Below are positions 10,701-20,329 of a stretch of DNA of 64,000 bases, in pieces (within the stretch, counting starts at the first letter, position 1; the number at the start of each line of letters is the position of its first letter). Source of the DNA: Haliclona indistincta (Eukaryota > Porifera > Demospongiae > Haplosclerida > Chalinidae); the NCBI GenBank assembly GCA_964017065.1, contig OZ024784.1, positions 1,362,598 to 1,426,597 of the forward strand, in the 5' to 3' direction. Both the position numbers and the translations under genes were made by a program. The notes under the pieces were generated by a model, which ran no database searches, was not told the DNA's origin, and saw only the letters and a list, made by a program, of their open reading frames with translations.

Positions 10701-13700
10701 GACTGCAATAATTATCAGTCGGGCAATGTTACCAAGCAGTGTAATTCAATACAACATCACACACTATTACGTACCGCTTCATCCATGACCGGTGGAAGAT
10801 CTCTGAGCGTCACTGATGGGTTAGCCGTGTTGTAGAAGTAGAACAAGCCAGATTCATCACTTGCTATTCCCCACTATGATAGAAAATGAGTGCAAGCAGT
10901 ATACCACGCACATCACAGCACACAGAACTCTCTCCCACTAAGCACATTATAAATACACATACGCACGCACAACCCAAGAACTGGAGAATGAGTTTGTTCA
11001 TACCCTTTCTCTAGTTCTAGAGTTAGTGAAGATGGGTGTTTGGGTAAGAGGGTTGATCTCTTTAGTCCAGCCACGAGGAGCGACTTTCTGTAGGAGGAAG
11101 AAGTTTGTTAGTAACCAAGCCAATTAGCATACCACAGTCAACACAAAATATTAAGCACTTTTACAAAATAATGACAACACAAACACAACAATTGAATAAG
11201 GGTCCGCTAGACACGGTGATACTAGTCATGTGTTGTATTCACTGACCTCAATCTCTATCGTTGGTTTCTTCTTGGGGCTAGAGCTGGCTGAGCTGTCATT
11301 GCTAGCAGCAGCTGACTGGTGTGATGGACTATCAGTAGTGCTCTCGACAGGGAAGGTCCATGAAGTGTCTCTGGTAGTAGAGTTATAGTAGTAGACTCGA
11401 CCGTCTTCTGTCTTAGTCTCGTGCCAACCCTCAGGAAGGGAGGAAGAGGAGGAGGGAGTGGAGGTGAGAGTAGTGGAGGTGACTGTACTAGTGGGTGAGG
11501 AGGAGGGGACTGATTGGACCTTGCTAGCTATAGCAGCAGCAAGACCTGAGGGAATCATGACCTAGAACAGGGAAACAAACATACGGACATCATCACTAAC
11601 AACATTCCAGCACAGTTTCCTATGCATGCTTATAGTATAGTCAGTAAACAATGTCTCTCTCTCTTGTGCTGGCAGAACACAATGTCCTGACAGAATCACT
11701 ACAGTACATGTATCCACTGCCAAGTAGTTGACCTCATTGAGTTCCCACACACAAGGATTGAATATTATTTTTATAACACTTATTATCAGATGAACCCGCC
11801 CACACAAGAACAACAACACATTCTGACACTTGCTAGACTCACATAGAAGCCACACTCAGTTTAACATAGTTTAGTATCAACACACACTCTTTATAAGCCA
11901 AAATTGAAAACATTTTATCATAATTATTAATTTTATTATCACAAGAGAGAGAGAGAGAGAGAGAGAGGGGGGAGGAAGGGAGAGAGGGAGAGAAAGAGAG
12001 GCAGCTGGCAAACAAGAGAGGTCAAAGGCAACGAGAGGGAGCGAGATGGTAAAATGAAAGAGCTCAGAGGCGTAGGTTGACTCACTGGCTGAACATTCCC
12101 ATAACAGAAAGCAGAGTCTAACGCCATATTTGGTAAGACCCACCGTTAGGCCTTACCAGAGTTATTGTTGTTAGGAACACATGTTACACGACTAGAGCAT
12201 AGCAATCTAGGCATGGTACACATTCCCAATGCACTCTGAATATACACAATACCAGTGTGTACATTGGCTGTAGATGAGCTAAGATACACCGAGTGTTTAA
12301 ATATCACAGATGGTGACTGGAGTGCTATCCGCATACCACTACTAACACAACAACACACTATAGTCAAACCAGGCATTCAGCATCTAGACTATCAGGGTGA
12401 AACACTGTAACCCCAGGAGGTGTTCAGTCTCCAACTAGCCTAAGGGAAATGACTAGGGTGGGGAGGCAGGAAGGACACATGAGACAAAGCTACCACATCC
12501 TACAGTGTGCAGACAGGGCAGTAAGCACAAAGAGAGGAGAGAGAGGGGAGAGAGAGAGAGAGAGAGAGGGGAGAGAGAGAGAGGGAGGGTGGGAGGAAGG
12601 TAGAGAGGAGAGACATACTTGCTATGATGCAGCTATAGTTATGTGTTATTAGAGACAAGTTATGGTATTGACACTAACACACTAACTGCCTGTGTACTAG
12701 TGACGTGTTAGTTTGTAACAAAGTCCTGTTGATTTGGTATAAACATTGAAGGGAGGGGGAGGGACTTCACTCATAAAAAAAACACTTTTGTAATGTTGAG
12801 AAGAGCAAAACCAAAATCACACCTCACAATACTGCTTTCTGTATCACCGACTTCACGCACACACACACACACACACTCTCTCTCTCTCTCTCTCATTGCA
12901 CAATAACAAATAAACAAACCGAGAACAATCTGATTGTGTCAGCAGATGTTATGGCAACTGTTCACTACTGGTCTTTATCGATTGTGAAAGGGAGTTTATA
13001 AACAAGGGCACCACAGTCAATCACAGAGTCTATTTCTACTGGCAACACAGCTAACCCTTGTTAAAAGGACCAGCCAATAGATTCCTTTCAACTCTCTTTG
13101 AAGGTTAAATTCAAAAAATGCTGATCTCTGTTAGCTATATGCTGGCAGTACTATTATACTTCACTTGAGTAAAATGAGAGACATCTATTCAATATAGCTA
13201 TTTGACACTGCCCAGGTATAGAATAACTATTCTCCTAGCTGCACAAGACAAGATTCTATACACATTCTACATCAACGCTGGAGGTTTTGTTTATTCAAGC
13301 TGGTCTATAGCTACAGTTCACACCAGCTGTTCTTACCTTGGGAACTGTGCTTGTGAGCTCGCCATTCTCTGGAGACGGGGTCTTAGTGAGGGGCAGTGTT
13401 ACTGGTTCATATGAGTGGGTCCTTGGTGGTCTCTTCATGTCAGCGGGAGCTGGGGGAACAAATGTGGACACTTCACCACCAATAGCAGGTGACAGTGAAG
13501 ATGGCGGCTTGAACAATGTTGAGGCTCTCTCAACATCGCTACTGCTACGTGACAGAGGAGCATGTCCCTTTCCTGATCGCTTGGGCTTTACACTGGGAGG
13601 GGGAGCTTTACTGTCACTGGGTCCTCCTGCCATACTATTAGCCAGCAGTCGTGCTACTGTTCCCTGGGGTATTCTGTCCAGTGATGTCTCCTGGGGGCTC

Positions 13701-14263
13701 TTATCCAAGCTAGTAGAGCTATCGTCAGCCACTGTCTTGCTGCGTGGTTTGCCAGCTATTGCCTCAAGCATCTTGTGGGTATTACGAGGAGAATTAGCCT
13801 CACCATATGAGCCTTTCCTGACACGTTCAGGTGACATTGTCTCTTTCTCTGATCCAGGAGCAGTTTTCTGTCCTTGTCGAGGAATGTGACCATTATGTGC
13901 TTTATCAACTGACTTGTCACTGCTCCTGGTTGGCTTCTGGCGGACTGGAGGTGGAAGGATCTTATCTTTCTTTCCATCCGCAGATGCCATAGCTTCTTTC
14001 GTTTTATTATAGCTGGCAGCTAAATCAGACATGTTCTCATAAAGGGGTGCTGCAGTATTCTCCTCCTTGGGCTTCTCTTCTTCTTTGACATAGTTAGCAG
14101 GCACATAAATGTCCTCAGCTTTTCCCTCTTCATGCCATCTACGAACATGCCACCAGTCTCCATTTGGTTTGTCTAGGAGCTGAAATTTCTCTCCCTTTTT
14201 AAAAGTGATAGTCTTTCCTTCATATACATAAGAATACTTGTACAGGGCAACCACTTCAGCCAT
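6240..14263 (-). CDS. Rho GTPase-activating protein, SH3-WW-PH-RhoGAP (ARHGAP9/12/15/27 class)
   Basis: Seventeen exons (high to low): 14263-13337, 11561-11247, 11087-11004, 10873-10775, 9251-9189, 9097-8972, 8801-8749, 8686-8599, 8479-8384, 8058-7960, 7915-7792, 7479-7435, 7372-7292, 7236-7042, 6938-6804, 6639-6537, 6414-6240; 935 residues, all phases closing. Domains in order: N-terminal SH3 (ALYKYSYVYEGKTITFKKGE, W pair NGDWWHVRR), a long Ser/Pro-rich linker, a WW domain (LPEGWHETKTEDGRVYYYN), two WW-like segments (GWTKEINPLTQ; WGIASDESGLFYFYN), a PH domain (HGYLQKKRIHDPSGKK to VVQTAIDHT), and a RhoGAP domain with the arginine finger in VGIYRLSGNAAEI plus FLRELPDPLIP and NLGIVFGPTV. The family switches off Rac/Cdc42/Rho at the membrane. 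Several introns are filled with microsatellites. The first exon lies opposite the PSMB3 start. Confidence 0.93.
6673..6770. repeat. (CT)n/(CCCT)n microsatellite in ARHGAP intron
   Basis: About 50 uninterrupted CT dinucleotides followed by CCCT and CTTT variants. The repeated Arg-Glu frames it creates on the minus strand are not genes. Confidence 0.95.
7526..7790. repeat. (TG)n with GTGAGTATGAG interruptions, ARHGAP intron
   Basis: Long TG array punctuated by repeated GAGTGAGTATGAG units, so both a dinucleotide and a higher-order repeat are present. Ends directly next to the exon at 7792. Confidence 0.95.
8089..8366. repeat. (GGGA)n polypurine tract, ARHGAP intron
   Basis: About 280 bp of almost pure purine on the plus strand, GGGA units grading into GGAA/GAAA, occupying nearly all of the intron between exons 8384-8479 and 7960-8058. 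Capable of triplex or slipped structures in principle. Confidence 0.95.
9542..9557 (+). other. sequence identical to a cDNA-library EcoRI adapter
   Basis: GGAATTCGGCACGAGG sits immediately before the kinase ATG at 9558. The string GAATTCGGCACGAGG is the well-known EcoRI adapter left at the 5' end of ESTs cloned in lambda-ZAP-type libraries. A 15-base exact match is expected about once in 10,000 windows of this size by chance. Either an assembly or clone artefact, or coincidence. Confidence 0.65.
9558..10532 (+). CDS. testis-specific serine/threonine kinase-like (TSSK), single exon
   Basis: Uninterrupted 324-residue kinase. The start is the ATG at 9558; a longer frame exists only with a TTG through the adapter-like bases. 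The catalytic core is complete: Gly loop GSGAYAKVKLA, VAIK lysine, ELAEKGDLLDYI hinge region, HRDLKCENLLID catalytic loop, DFGFAR, activation segment CGSFAYAAPEIILGQPYNG, and the C-lobe DIWSMGVILYAMVCGRLPF. This pattern, in particular RxLPF and the short length, is typical of the TSSK branch of CAMK kinases, which act in sperm development. A proline-rich tail (residues about 280-320, with a run of prolines) follows. It lies antisense inside the ARHGAP intron 9252-10774. Intronless TSSK genes are common in animals. Confidence 0.88.
   Translation: MDLSSSSEITQLLYRHGYVVERTIGSGAYAKVKLAHCARNNSKKVAIKVVDKRKAPSDVIKRFLPRELEAMRTLRHQPRIIQLVDVLTTEGEICIVMELAEKGDLLDYINAHQRLSETCARRMFRDLIEGISNCHRWGIVHRDLKCENLLIDKDNHLKIADFGFARTYEGKELETYCGSFAYAAPEIILGQPYNGVMTDIWSMGVILYAMVCGRLPFRDTNVKTLMSQISSGIHFPEGISDSCKDLIRKILVFSSRERITTWNMSEHPWVRVVTPTSNPPSVDAPQEPPQQRTPQLALPAPPPPPPPPSPSTPPPPSLSQPTEQ
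11941..12000. repeat. (GA)n microsatellite, ARHGAP first intron
   Basis: Short GA/GGGA tract inside the 1.8-kb intron 11562-13336; a second one lies at 12537-12610. The rest of this intron shows no coding signal. Confidence 0.8.
12537..12610. repeat. (GA)n microsatellite, ARHGAP first intron
   Basis: GAGAGA/GGGAGA tract; produces a spurious Arg-Glu-rich frame. Confidence 0.8.
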
Positions 14264-14270
14264 GTTGTCT

Positions 14271-14513
14271 TTAGGTCATCTGCAAGTGTTGCAACAGCCT
14301 ATGAGAAGTTCGGTCAAGAACACGCGGCGGTAACGCTTGGCGGATCAAAAACAACAGCTCCTGCAAACGACACGGTTGACTGACCTGGAGTTCGAGGATG
14401 GAATCAGAACGTGTCAGATAGTACCACCAGCTGTTTTCCAAGGCAATGCCCAGGCGGCGACTGGTAGTTAACTTCCTGGTAAGGAATTCCACTACTTCAT
14501 ATACAATGCCCAC
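14271..14513 (-). CDS. possible 80-aa upstream ORF of the ARHGAP transcript
   Basis: Minus-strand frame of 80 codons with an ATG at 14513 whose TAA ends 7 bases before the ARHGAP ATG at 14263. The amino-acid mix looks protein-like (ALENSWWYYLTRSDSILEL, LPPRVLDRTSHRL) rather than repetitive. I recognise no domain. It may be a regulatory uORF, a remnant of another gene, or chance. Confidence 0.25.
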   Translation of the reverse strand: MGIVYEVVEFLTRKLTTSRRLGIALENSWWYYLTRSDSILELQVSQPCRLQELLFLIRQALPPRVLDRTSHRLLQHLQMT

Positions 14514-14879
14514 ACACGTCGCGAATGGTGAACAGAGAAGCCGTAAAAGGAGGAGGCGATCACAATGATAGCCTCAATCCGATCCACAATCTCTCCTACT
14601 GAGGTGAACCTCTAGGTCTTGCAGTATCACCTTTTTACCCAATGCACATTAGAGAGTTGTCCAAACGCACGGCAAGTAGGAGGAGGTGAGGTCAGTCCAT
14701 GAACAACCGACACACGATGACCCAGATCCTCGCCCAGATCTCCGCCCAGACAGACACGCCCTCTAAACCCCAATAATCAGACAGCCTAAAGAATATTGAA
14801 CTCATCGTGGATCAAAAACTTCTATTTTCTGCTGCTTGGAATCTACAGACAGCTAGACATAGTTTATAGAAAGAGCAGA
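14514..14879. promoter_or_regulatory. divergent promoter region, ARHGAP (minus) and PSMB3 (plus)
   Basis: About 370 bp between the ARHGAP upstream frame and the PSMB3 start codon, the two genes being transcribed away from each other. No TATA box recognised; contains CACACGTCGCG and GATCCTCGCCCAGATCTCCGCCCAGA, a short direct repeat. Confidence 0.4.
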
Positions 14880-16159
14880 ATGGTATGAACGATAAATCTT
14901 TTAGCTACAGTTATTATTTTTAAATCGTGTACATGTAAGTTATGGCTGGTCCATTTCTTTCTCCCTACACAGTCAATATTTGAGTATAATGGTTCTGCTG
15001 TAGTAGCTATGATCGGGAAGGAGTGTGTAGCTATTGCTGCCGATCGGCGTCTAGGAGCACAAGCTCAAACCGTCACCACCGACTTCAAAAAGATCTACGA
15101 AATGAATGACAAACTGTACACGGGATTCTACGGTCTCGCTACCGATGCACAAACTGTGTATGTAAAGCGACTTGAATTACACTATGCTGTGTTTTAGAGA
15201 GAGAGAGAGAGAGTGTGTGTGTGTGTGACTTGTAAACACAAGGTGGTAATGTAATTATACATGCTAAGACATTCATTTCCCTTCCTGCTCATATTTCAGA
15301 TCAAACCTTTTGAAGTATCAGCTCAATCTCTATCAACTATCAGAAAACAGACTCATCAAGCCCCAATCCTTCATGCATATGGTGTCTAACCTCCTCTACT
15401 CTAAAAGGTATGTCAGTCAAATGCTGGACGTCAATTTTAGGTCTTAGAACGACATTTTTCTACCCAAAGTAGGAAAGGATATTGAATATAGTGTGCTTTA
15501 AAGTTCATGGAACATTAATTTGCCTAACTATGGGAAAAAATTTATATAGTCCTATTATTTATTGTCCTTTTATAGATTTGGATACTATTTTGTTGAGCCA
15601 GTAATTGCAGGGTTGGACCCCAAGACCAACGAACCGTACATTGCTACAATGGACCTCATCGGCTGTCCGATGGAGACCAAGGATTTCGTGCTGGCTGGAA
15701 CCTGCTCGGAGCAGCTGTATGGAATGTGCGAGTCGCTATGGAAACCTGACCTGGTTAGTGTTCATAAACACACAGAAATTGACAGAATACATACATTTGT
15801 AAATATTGTGAATTTGTATGCAAAACTATCTTTATGTCATGTGACCTCCTCCTTACGTACTGTATGTCATGTGACCTCCTCCTTACTGTACTGTATGTCA
15901 TGTGACCTCCTCCTTACTATCTGTATGTCATGTGACCTCCTCCTTACTGTACTCCATCAATAATAGGAACCAGAGGATCTGTTTGAGACCATTTCACAAG
16001 CTCTCTTGAATGCATTGGATCGAGACTGTGTTAGCGGTTGGGGGGCAGTGGTTCATGTCATGTGAGTGTCACGTGATATCGTTACTATTTTTAACGTTCT
16101 CTTTGCTTAGTGAGAAGGATAAAGTAACAATTAAGACATTGAAAGCTAGAATGGACTAG
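14880..16159 (+). CDS. PSMB3: 20S proteasome subunit beta type-3
   Basis: Six exons: 14880-14882 (only the ATG), 14973-15157, 15300-15407, 15576-15753, 15967-16061, 16111-16159; 205 residues, the same as human PSMB3. The sequence follows the family: [38 protein letters not shown], the segment [39 protein letters not shown] and the end [10 protein letters not shown]. As in all beta3 subunits there is no propeptide with a catalytic Thr, so it is a structural beta-ring subunit. Two PA28-gamma-type activator genes converge on it from downstream. The split of the ATG from the rest by an intron is notable. Confidence 0.95.
15829..15950 (+). repeat. minisatellite in PSMB3 intron
   Basis: Four tandem copies of a unit of about 33 bp built on TATGTCATGTGACCTCCTCC, with small differences in the spacer. 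Lies in the intron 15754-15966. CATGTGAC contains an E-box-like CATGTG. Confidence 0.85.
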
Positions 16160-16547
16160 ACACTGCACCATTGCATTGCTGTGTGTACTAGCTGTCACAT
16201 TATCATGATCAGCCATTACAATAGTTATAATGATGAACCAAATGATCTCTGAAGAAGTAGCAGCTTTGTCATCTCTAGAAACACGCCTACCTTCTAGTCT
16301 CATGCACTAGACCCCAACCCTCTCTTGGAGACTACACTTACACCTGCATAATTTGAAATTCAGTGCACTTGATGTACTGATGCAATAATTTAGTGCTGCA
16401 TTGTTCAAGTTTGTTGCTAAACCTAACACAATCTTGAAAAAAAAGGTTTTATCTTTTGCTGCATATTGTGAACATCAAATATTCATCTTTGAACCAGACT
16501 TGTACAATAAAAATAAATTATTGTAGAAACTGATGAAATGTGATGCA
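16160..16547. other. intergenic DNA between convergent PSMB3 and PSME3-like A
   Basis: AT-rich 388 bp carrying both 3' ends; AATAAA-type signals (acaataaaaataaa, near 16505). No gene seen. Confidence 0.4.
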
Positions 16548-18061
16548 TTAGTACATTGATGTGTCGTGATAAGTTCTTGGATTCTTGAGCTTTTCATAAT
16601 TCTTTAGAATCACATCATAAATGACTGCCTACAGGAAAGCAACATTCTCACACGCACACTCGTCAAATGCAGACAGCTTGCTCACATAGATACTGCGTAG
16701 TTCCTTCAACATTAGTCTAAAATTAATGAATACTCGTTGGTCATATTCGTCCACTGCTCGCTGGTAGTCTTGCTGTGAAGATAGCAACAATATTCATATC
16801 ACACGACAGAAAAAAAATAGATAAATATTATTGTTCAGATTGCTAGCTTTCAACTTACCACTTGAGGGTGCTTGATGACTTTAGCGAGTAACTGAGCTCT
16901 CGTGTTGAAGTATCTAGAGCATCACAGACCAGGAGAGGAAGCTGACAGAACAAGCCAAGGACTGTCTTACCCGGTTACTTGCTGTAAGAAAGAAAGCGCA
17001 TCTCCTTCGGCTTTACTAACCTCTGACAAGATACTACCCTAGAGAGGAAGAAGGGGAGAGAGAGAGAGTGAGTGAGTGAGGGAGAGAGGGAGGGAGAGAG
17101 AGAGAGAGAGCAAAAGAATGCTCTATTCGCAACACACAATCCTTACCTGAACAGACACACCAAAATTGTTGCCGTCTTCAATTTTCGGTACCATGAGCTG
17201 TATCCACTCTTTGATCTGAGAGGAGACATTGGTGATGAGAATCATGCATAATACCATCAGCCCTACCTGACTACATCTATCTGCTAGCTCGACAATTTCA
17301 GGCTTCAGGAAGTCAATGACTGCCAACAGCTTCTGCAGACACAAACAAACTAATGTCAATGATTCTATTACCAATACATGCTACGTACAGGATTGCTTGG
17401 TATCTTACTGCAAGCACCATCTAGAAAATGAAAGCAAGCTATAATTATACTATAATATTGGTATAATGTAGTTACCAGTTGGACGCTCTTTCGCAGCCTG
17501 TAGTGAGGAAATGAGACATTATTAAAATATGGATGCCCAGTTATGAAAATAAGTCTCCCAAATAAATAATGACGAATAAACAAACAGGTAATTTGACCTG
17601 ATTCTGGACATGATAGGCATATCACTTTACATCAGGGGATCGCCCTAATCTGTAATAATGGATTCCTACCTCTGAAGTGACAGCAGTATGAGCCGAGGAA
17701 ATATCTATACTGCTTGTAAGACTCGATAAGTTGCTCAAGTCAAACATCTCTCCCTACATACAACAATTGAGCAGCAACAATAAACAGAATGAGCACTTGT
17801 CAAGCAATCACTACCTCTAGGACGACTCCTAAGTCTTGTATCTTTTTGGGGAATTGGTTCACAACCATTTTTTCAGCCTATGGGTTGAACGAAGAGGCAG
17901 CAGTGTGCATGATTGCGAACACGTGTCCTCTTTGCCTCACCTTCTCCGACACGGCCTGTTTTAGATCCGTAACCTACAGTACAAGGAGTTAGCTAGCTAT
18001 TTGTGGCGTGACACGTACACACGTTCGCCCTTACCTCTTTCGCTTCTTGTGGTTTGTCCAT
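16548..18061 (-). CDS. proteasome activator PA28-gamma-like, paralogue A
   Basis: Exons: 18061-18035, 17973-17941, 17877-17815, 17753-17670, 17497-17476, 17420-17389, 17332-17267, 17215-17147, 17038-16971, 16913-16859, 16772-16686, 16628-16548; 228 residues. PA28 forms a heptameric ring that docks on the 20S ends and opens the gate. Family blocks are clear: KMVVNQFPKKI near the N-terminus, LLAVIDFLKPEIVELADRC, the activation-loop block LMVPKIEDGNNFGVSVQ, and the C-terminus YDVILKNYEKL ending in MY. The linker after residue 70 is short (AAKERPTDGACSKIPSNP) and lacks the basic nuclear-type stretch found in paralogue B, which suggests a different location. Tandem with B, same strand, and convergent with PSMB3. 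Confidence 0.9.
17046..17110. repeat. (GA)n/(GTGA)n microsatellite, PSME3-like A intron
   Basis: Purine-rich repeat filling the intron between exons 17147-17215 and 16971-17038. Confidence 0.8.
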
Positions 18062-18224
18062 GGCTATCTAACTAGCTGAAAACACTGCATACGAGAGTGC
18101 ATGCAAGATGTGTGATCACGCCTACCTATGCTACTCCGCCCACACAAATAAATTATGCATAAAATAATAATAAGTAACATTATGTGTCTCTGTCAGTAAT
18201 GGTGACAAGATGGTGAGCCAGCTG

Positions 18225-20142
18225 CTAGTACAGAGAGCTTGTGTTCGATGAGCGAGGAGTCTTCAGCTTTTCATAATTTTTTAATATGACATCATAGAGA
18301 ATAGCCTAATGATAGATAATGAAAGGAATGGCTATAAACATGTTGTAAACTGTGCTTGCTCACGTATATATTTCTGAGTTCAGAAAGAATCAATCTGAAA
18401 CTGAAGAACACTTTCTCGTCATACTCGTTTACTGCTCTGTGATAGTCAACCTACAGTTGTTATGACAACAAGCAGTCCAGCGCACAGCTGCACATACTCA
18501 CCACATAGGGATACTTGGCTACCTTGCAGACAATCTTTGCTCGAGTACTGTAATACCTGCACAGCAAATGCACATAACCAGTTAGTGTGTAATTATGAGC
18601 AATGTGCAGTGAAATGCACTTATAAGCCTAATAATAAAGAAAATTCTGCACTATTGTCAAGGCAAGTCCAATGATCCTGATCGAACCTATCATGAGATTC
18701 ACCACATGTGTAGACATGTAAATCTCGCCATGTTGAGAGTACCGTAGTTTGCAAATCCGTTGTCTCAAGCTCACAAACCATAGCACGCTACGCATGCGCA
18801 TTTGACTGTACAAATCTATTTATATTTCGTCAATGCGCATGCGTCTTGATGGAAAAGGTACTCAAAAAGTGGACAACTGACTTGCAAATTACGGTAACTA
18901 TGCCTTGACGCATTAGAGCAACTTAACAAAAAATTAACCATGCAACTCAACAATGTGTAAATATGTCAGACACTTAAATACTAACCTGGAAAACTGATCC
19001 AGATATGCTCCAGCATCAGACTCTGCTTTACTGACTTCGGATAGTATATCCTCCTGCAATAACATCAGGATCAATAATGTTGCATTGAGCAATTCACTAA
19101 ACCTGAATCGAGACACCAAAATTATTGCCATCTTCAATTTTAGGAATCAGTAACTGAATCCACACTTTAATCTGATGGAAAGAAAACAGATACCACTATC
19201 ATCTTATTGTGAGTTTACACACTTTGTTACAGCTAGTGACAACTGCTACAATCTCTGGTTTTATCAATTCCACGATTGCTTCTAGTTTCTATAGAATGTG
19301 ATTGGAAAAGAAAGCTAGTGATGTCCGACATAAGACTAAGCTCACAGCATTACACGGGACTTCTGTAGCGAAGGATGGAACCATCTTATGAGCTACAAAA
19401 TGGAGATCACAGATTCATTTTTCAACACTCACTTCTTACTGGGTATTGCTGATGGCAGTAACGGCTTGACCTCCTCTGCCTGACTAGCACGTCTCTTTCT
19501 CTTAGCTGTAGGCTGTGATGACAGCAAGAAACTAGGAAAATTTTGATTGACTAGTATGCAAGTACCTTGGTATCTGTTACCGTTTCTTCTGTTCCGTTTG
19601 CCAATGGCAGTAGGCAATGCTTAACATCACTGTGTATTGTGGTCATATCTTCAATATTGAACATTTCACCCTAAAACAAATCACAAAACTCAACTTGAGT
19701 CGAACTAAACACAAACTCTAGTGCACCTTAAGTAATCTGTTTAGTTGATCAATCTTCTTAGGAAATGTCTGAAGCACAAGATCTTCAGCCTACAGGAACA
19801 CAAACACAAATTCCTGTACAGTACAGGCAGGCGCATGTACATAACACAAACTGCTGATAACTTTAATATTGACCCTCAGCTGATCTAAATGTTACCAAAC
19901 CAACCAGAGGCAAAACATACTATCACTAGTCAAAACTGAGAAAATCTGTCTACCAAAGGAAAGGACACCCATCATTCTGTAGCTCCTGTGCTTTGGTTTT
20001 ATTTTGTGCAAACTTACTTCTTTAGAAACTTCAGACTTGAGCTCAGTCACCTTGATTGGGAGAATTAGTCGGTAAAGAGTAAGAGGCGAGCACAGGGTTG
20101 AGCAGTACTGACCACATTGGATATCTTTGGGGTAGTTGCCAT
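18225..20142 (-). CDS. PSME3: proteasome activator PA28-gamma (PSME3) orthologue, paralogue B
   Basis: Exons: 20142-20113, 20050-20018, 19789-19727, 19670-19566, 19512-19440, 19392-19346, 19288-19223, 19171-19103, 19053-18986, 18556-18502, 18450-18364, 18305-18225; 258 residues (human PSME3 has 254). Conserved pieces: FPKKIDQLNRLL, NIEDMTTIHSD, the basic linker PTAKRKRRASQAEE which corresponds to the nuclear-localising region of PA28-gamma, IELIKPEIV, LLIPKIEDGNNFGVSIQ (activation loop), and the C-terminus KTPRSSNTSSLY. It should form a nuclear heptamer activating ubiquitin-independent degradation by the 20S. Head to head with the first PTTG1IP-like gene (187 bp). One intron (18557-18985) carries a MITE-like insert. 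Confidence 0.92.
18741..18895. mobile_element. MITE-like element in PSME3 intron
   Basis: 155-bp segment with imperfect terminal inverted repeats: ACCGTAGTTTGCAAATCCGT on the left and its near reverse complement (ACTGACTTGCAAATTACGGT) on the right; about 26 of 30 terminal bases pair. Two GCATGCG motifs lie inside. Sits in an intron that is roughly 430 bp, against under 150 bp for its neighbours. Confidence 0.6.
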
Positions 20143-20329
20143 CACGTCCACGAGCGCTTTTTTTGTACAAACCGCACCTACTTTCCCGCGCGCTCGCTCG
20201 CAAGTTCGCAACTCTCACGTGCAAGAGTCGCTGATACAAAAGGGCGTGACGGCCCTCACAGTTGTTAATAGTTGTTGATTGGTGAAAAGTCGGAAAGTTG
20301 GTGACTATCTCTCTCTCTCTGTAGTCATC
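20143..20329. promoter_or_regulatory. divergent promoter, PSME3 (minus) and PTTG1IP-like 1 (plus)
   Basis: 187 bp between two start codons pointing apart. GC-rich in the middle (CCCGCGCGCTCGCTCGC) and with ATTGGTG (inverted CCAAT-like) near 20278 and a CT-rich initiator-like run. Probably a shared promoter. Confidence 0.5.

Noticed and set aside
13338..13889. 183-codon plus-strand frame opposite the first RhoGAP exon
   Set aside because: Antisense shadow of the SH3/linker exon; no independent features.
16629..16772. PSME3-like A ending at an in-frame stop at 16629
   Set aside because: A GTGAGC donor at 16685 and an acceptor at 16629-16630 give the conserved PA28 C-terminus ending in MY, so the readthrough stop is intronic.
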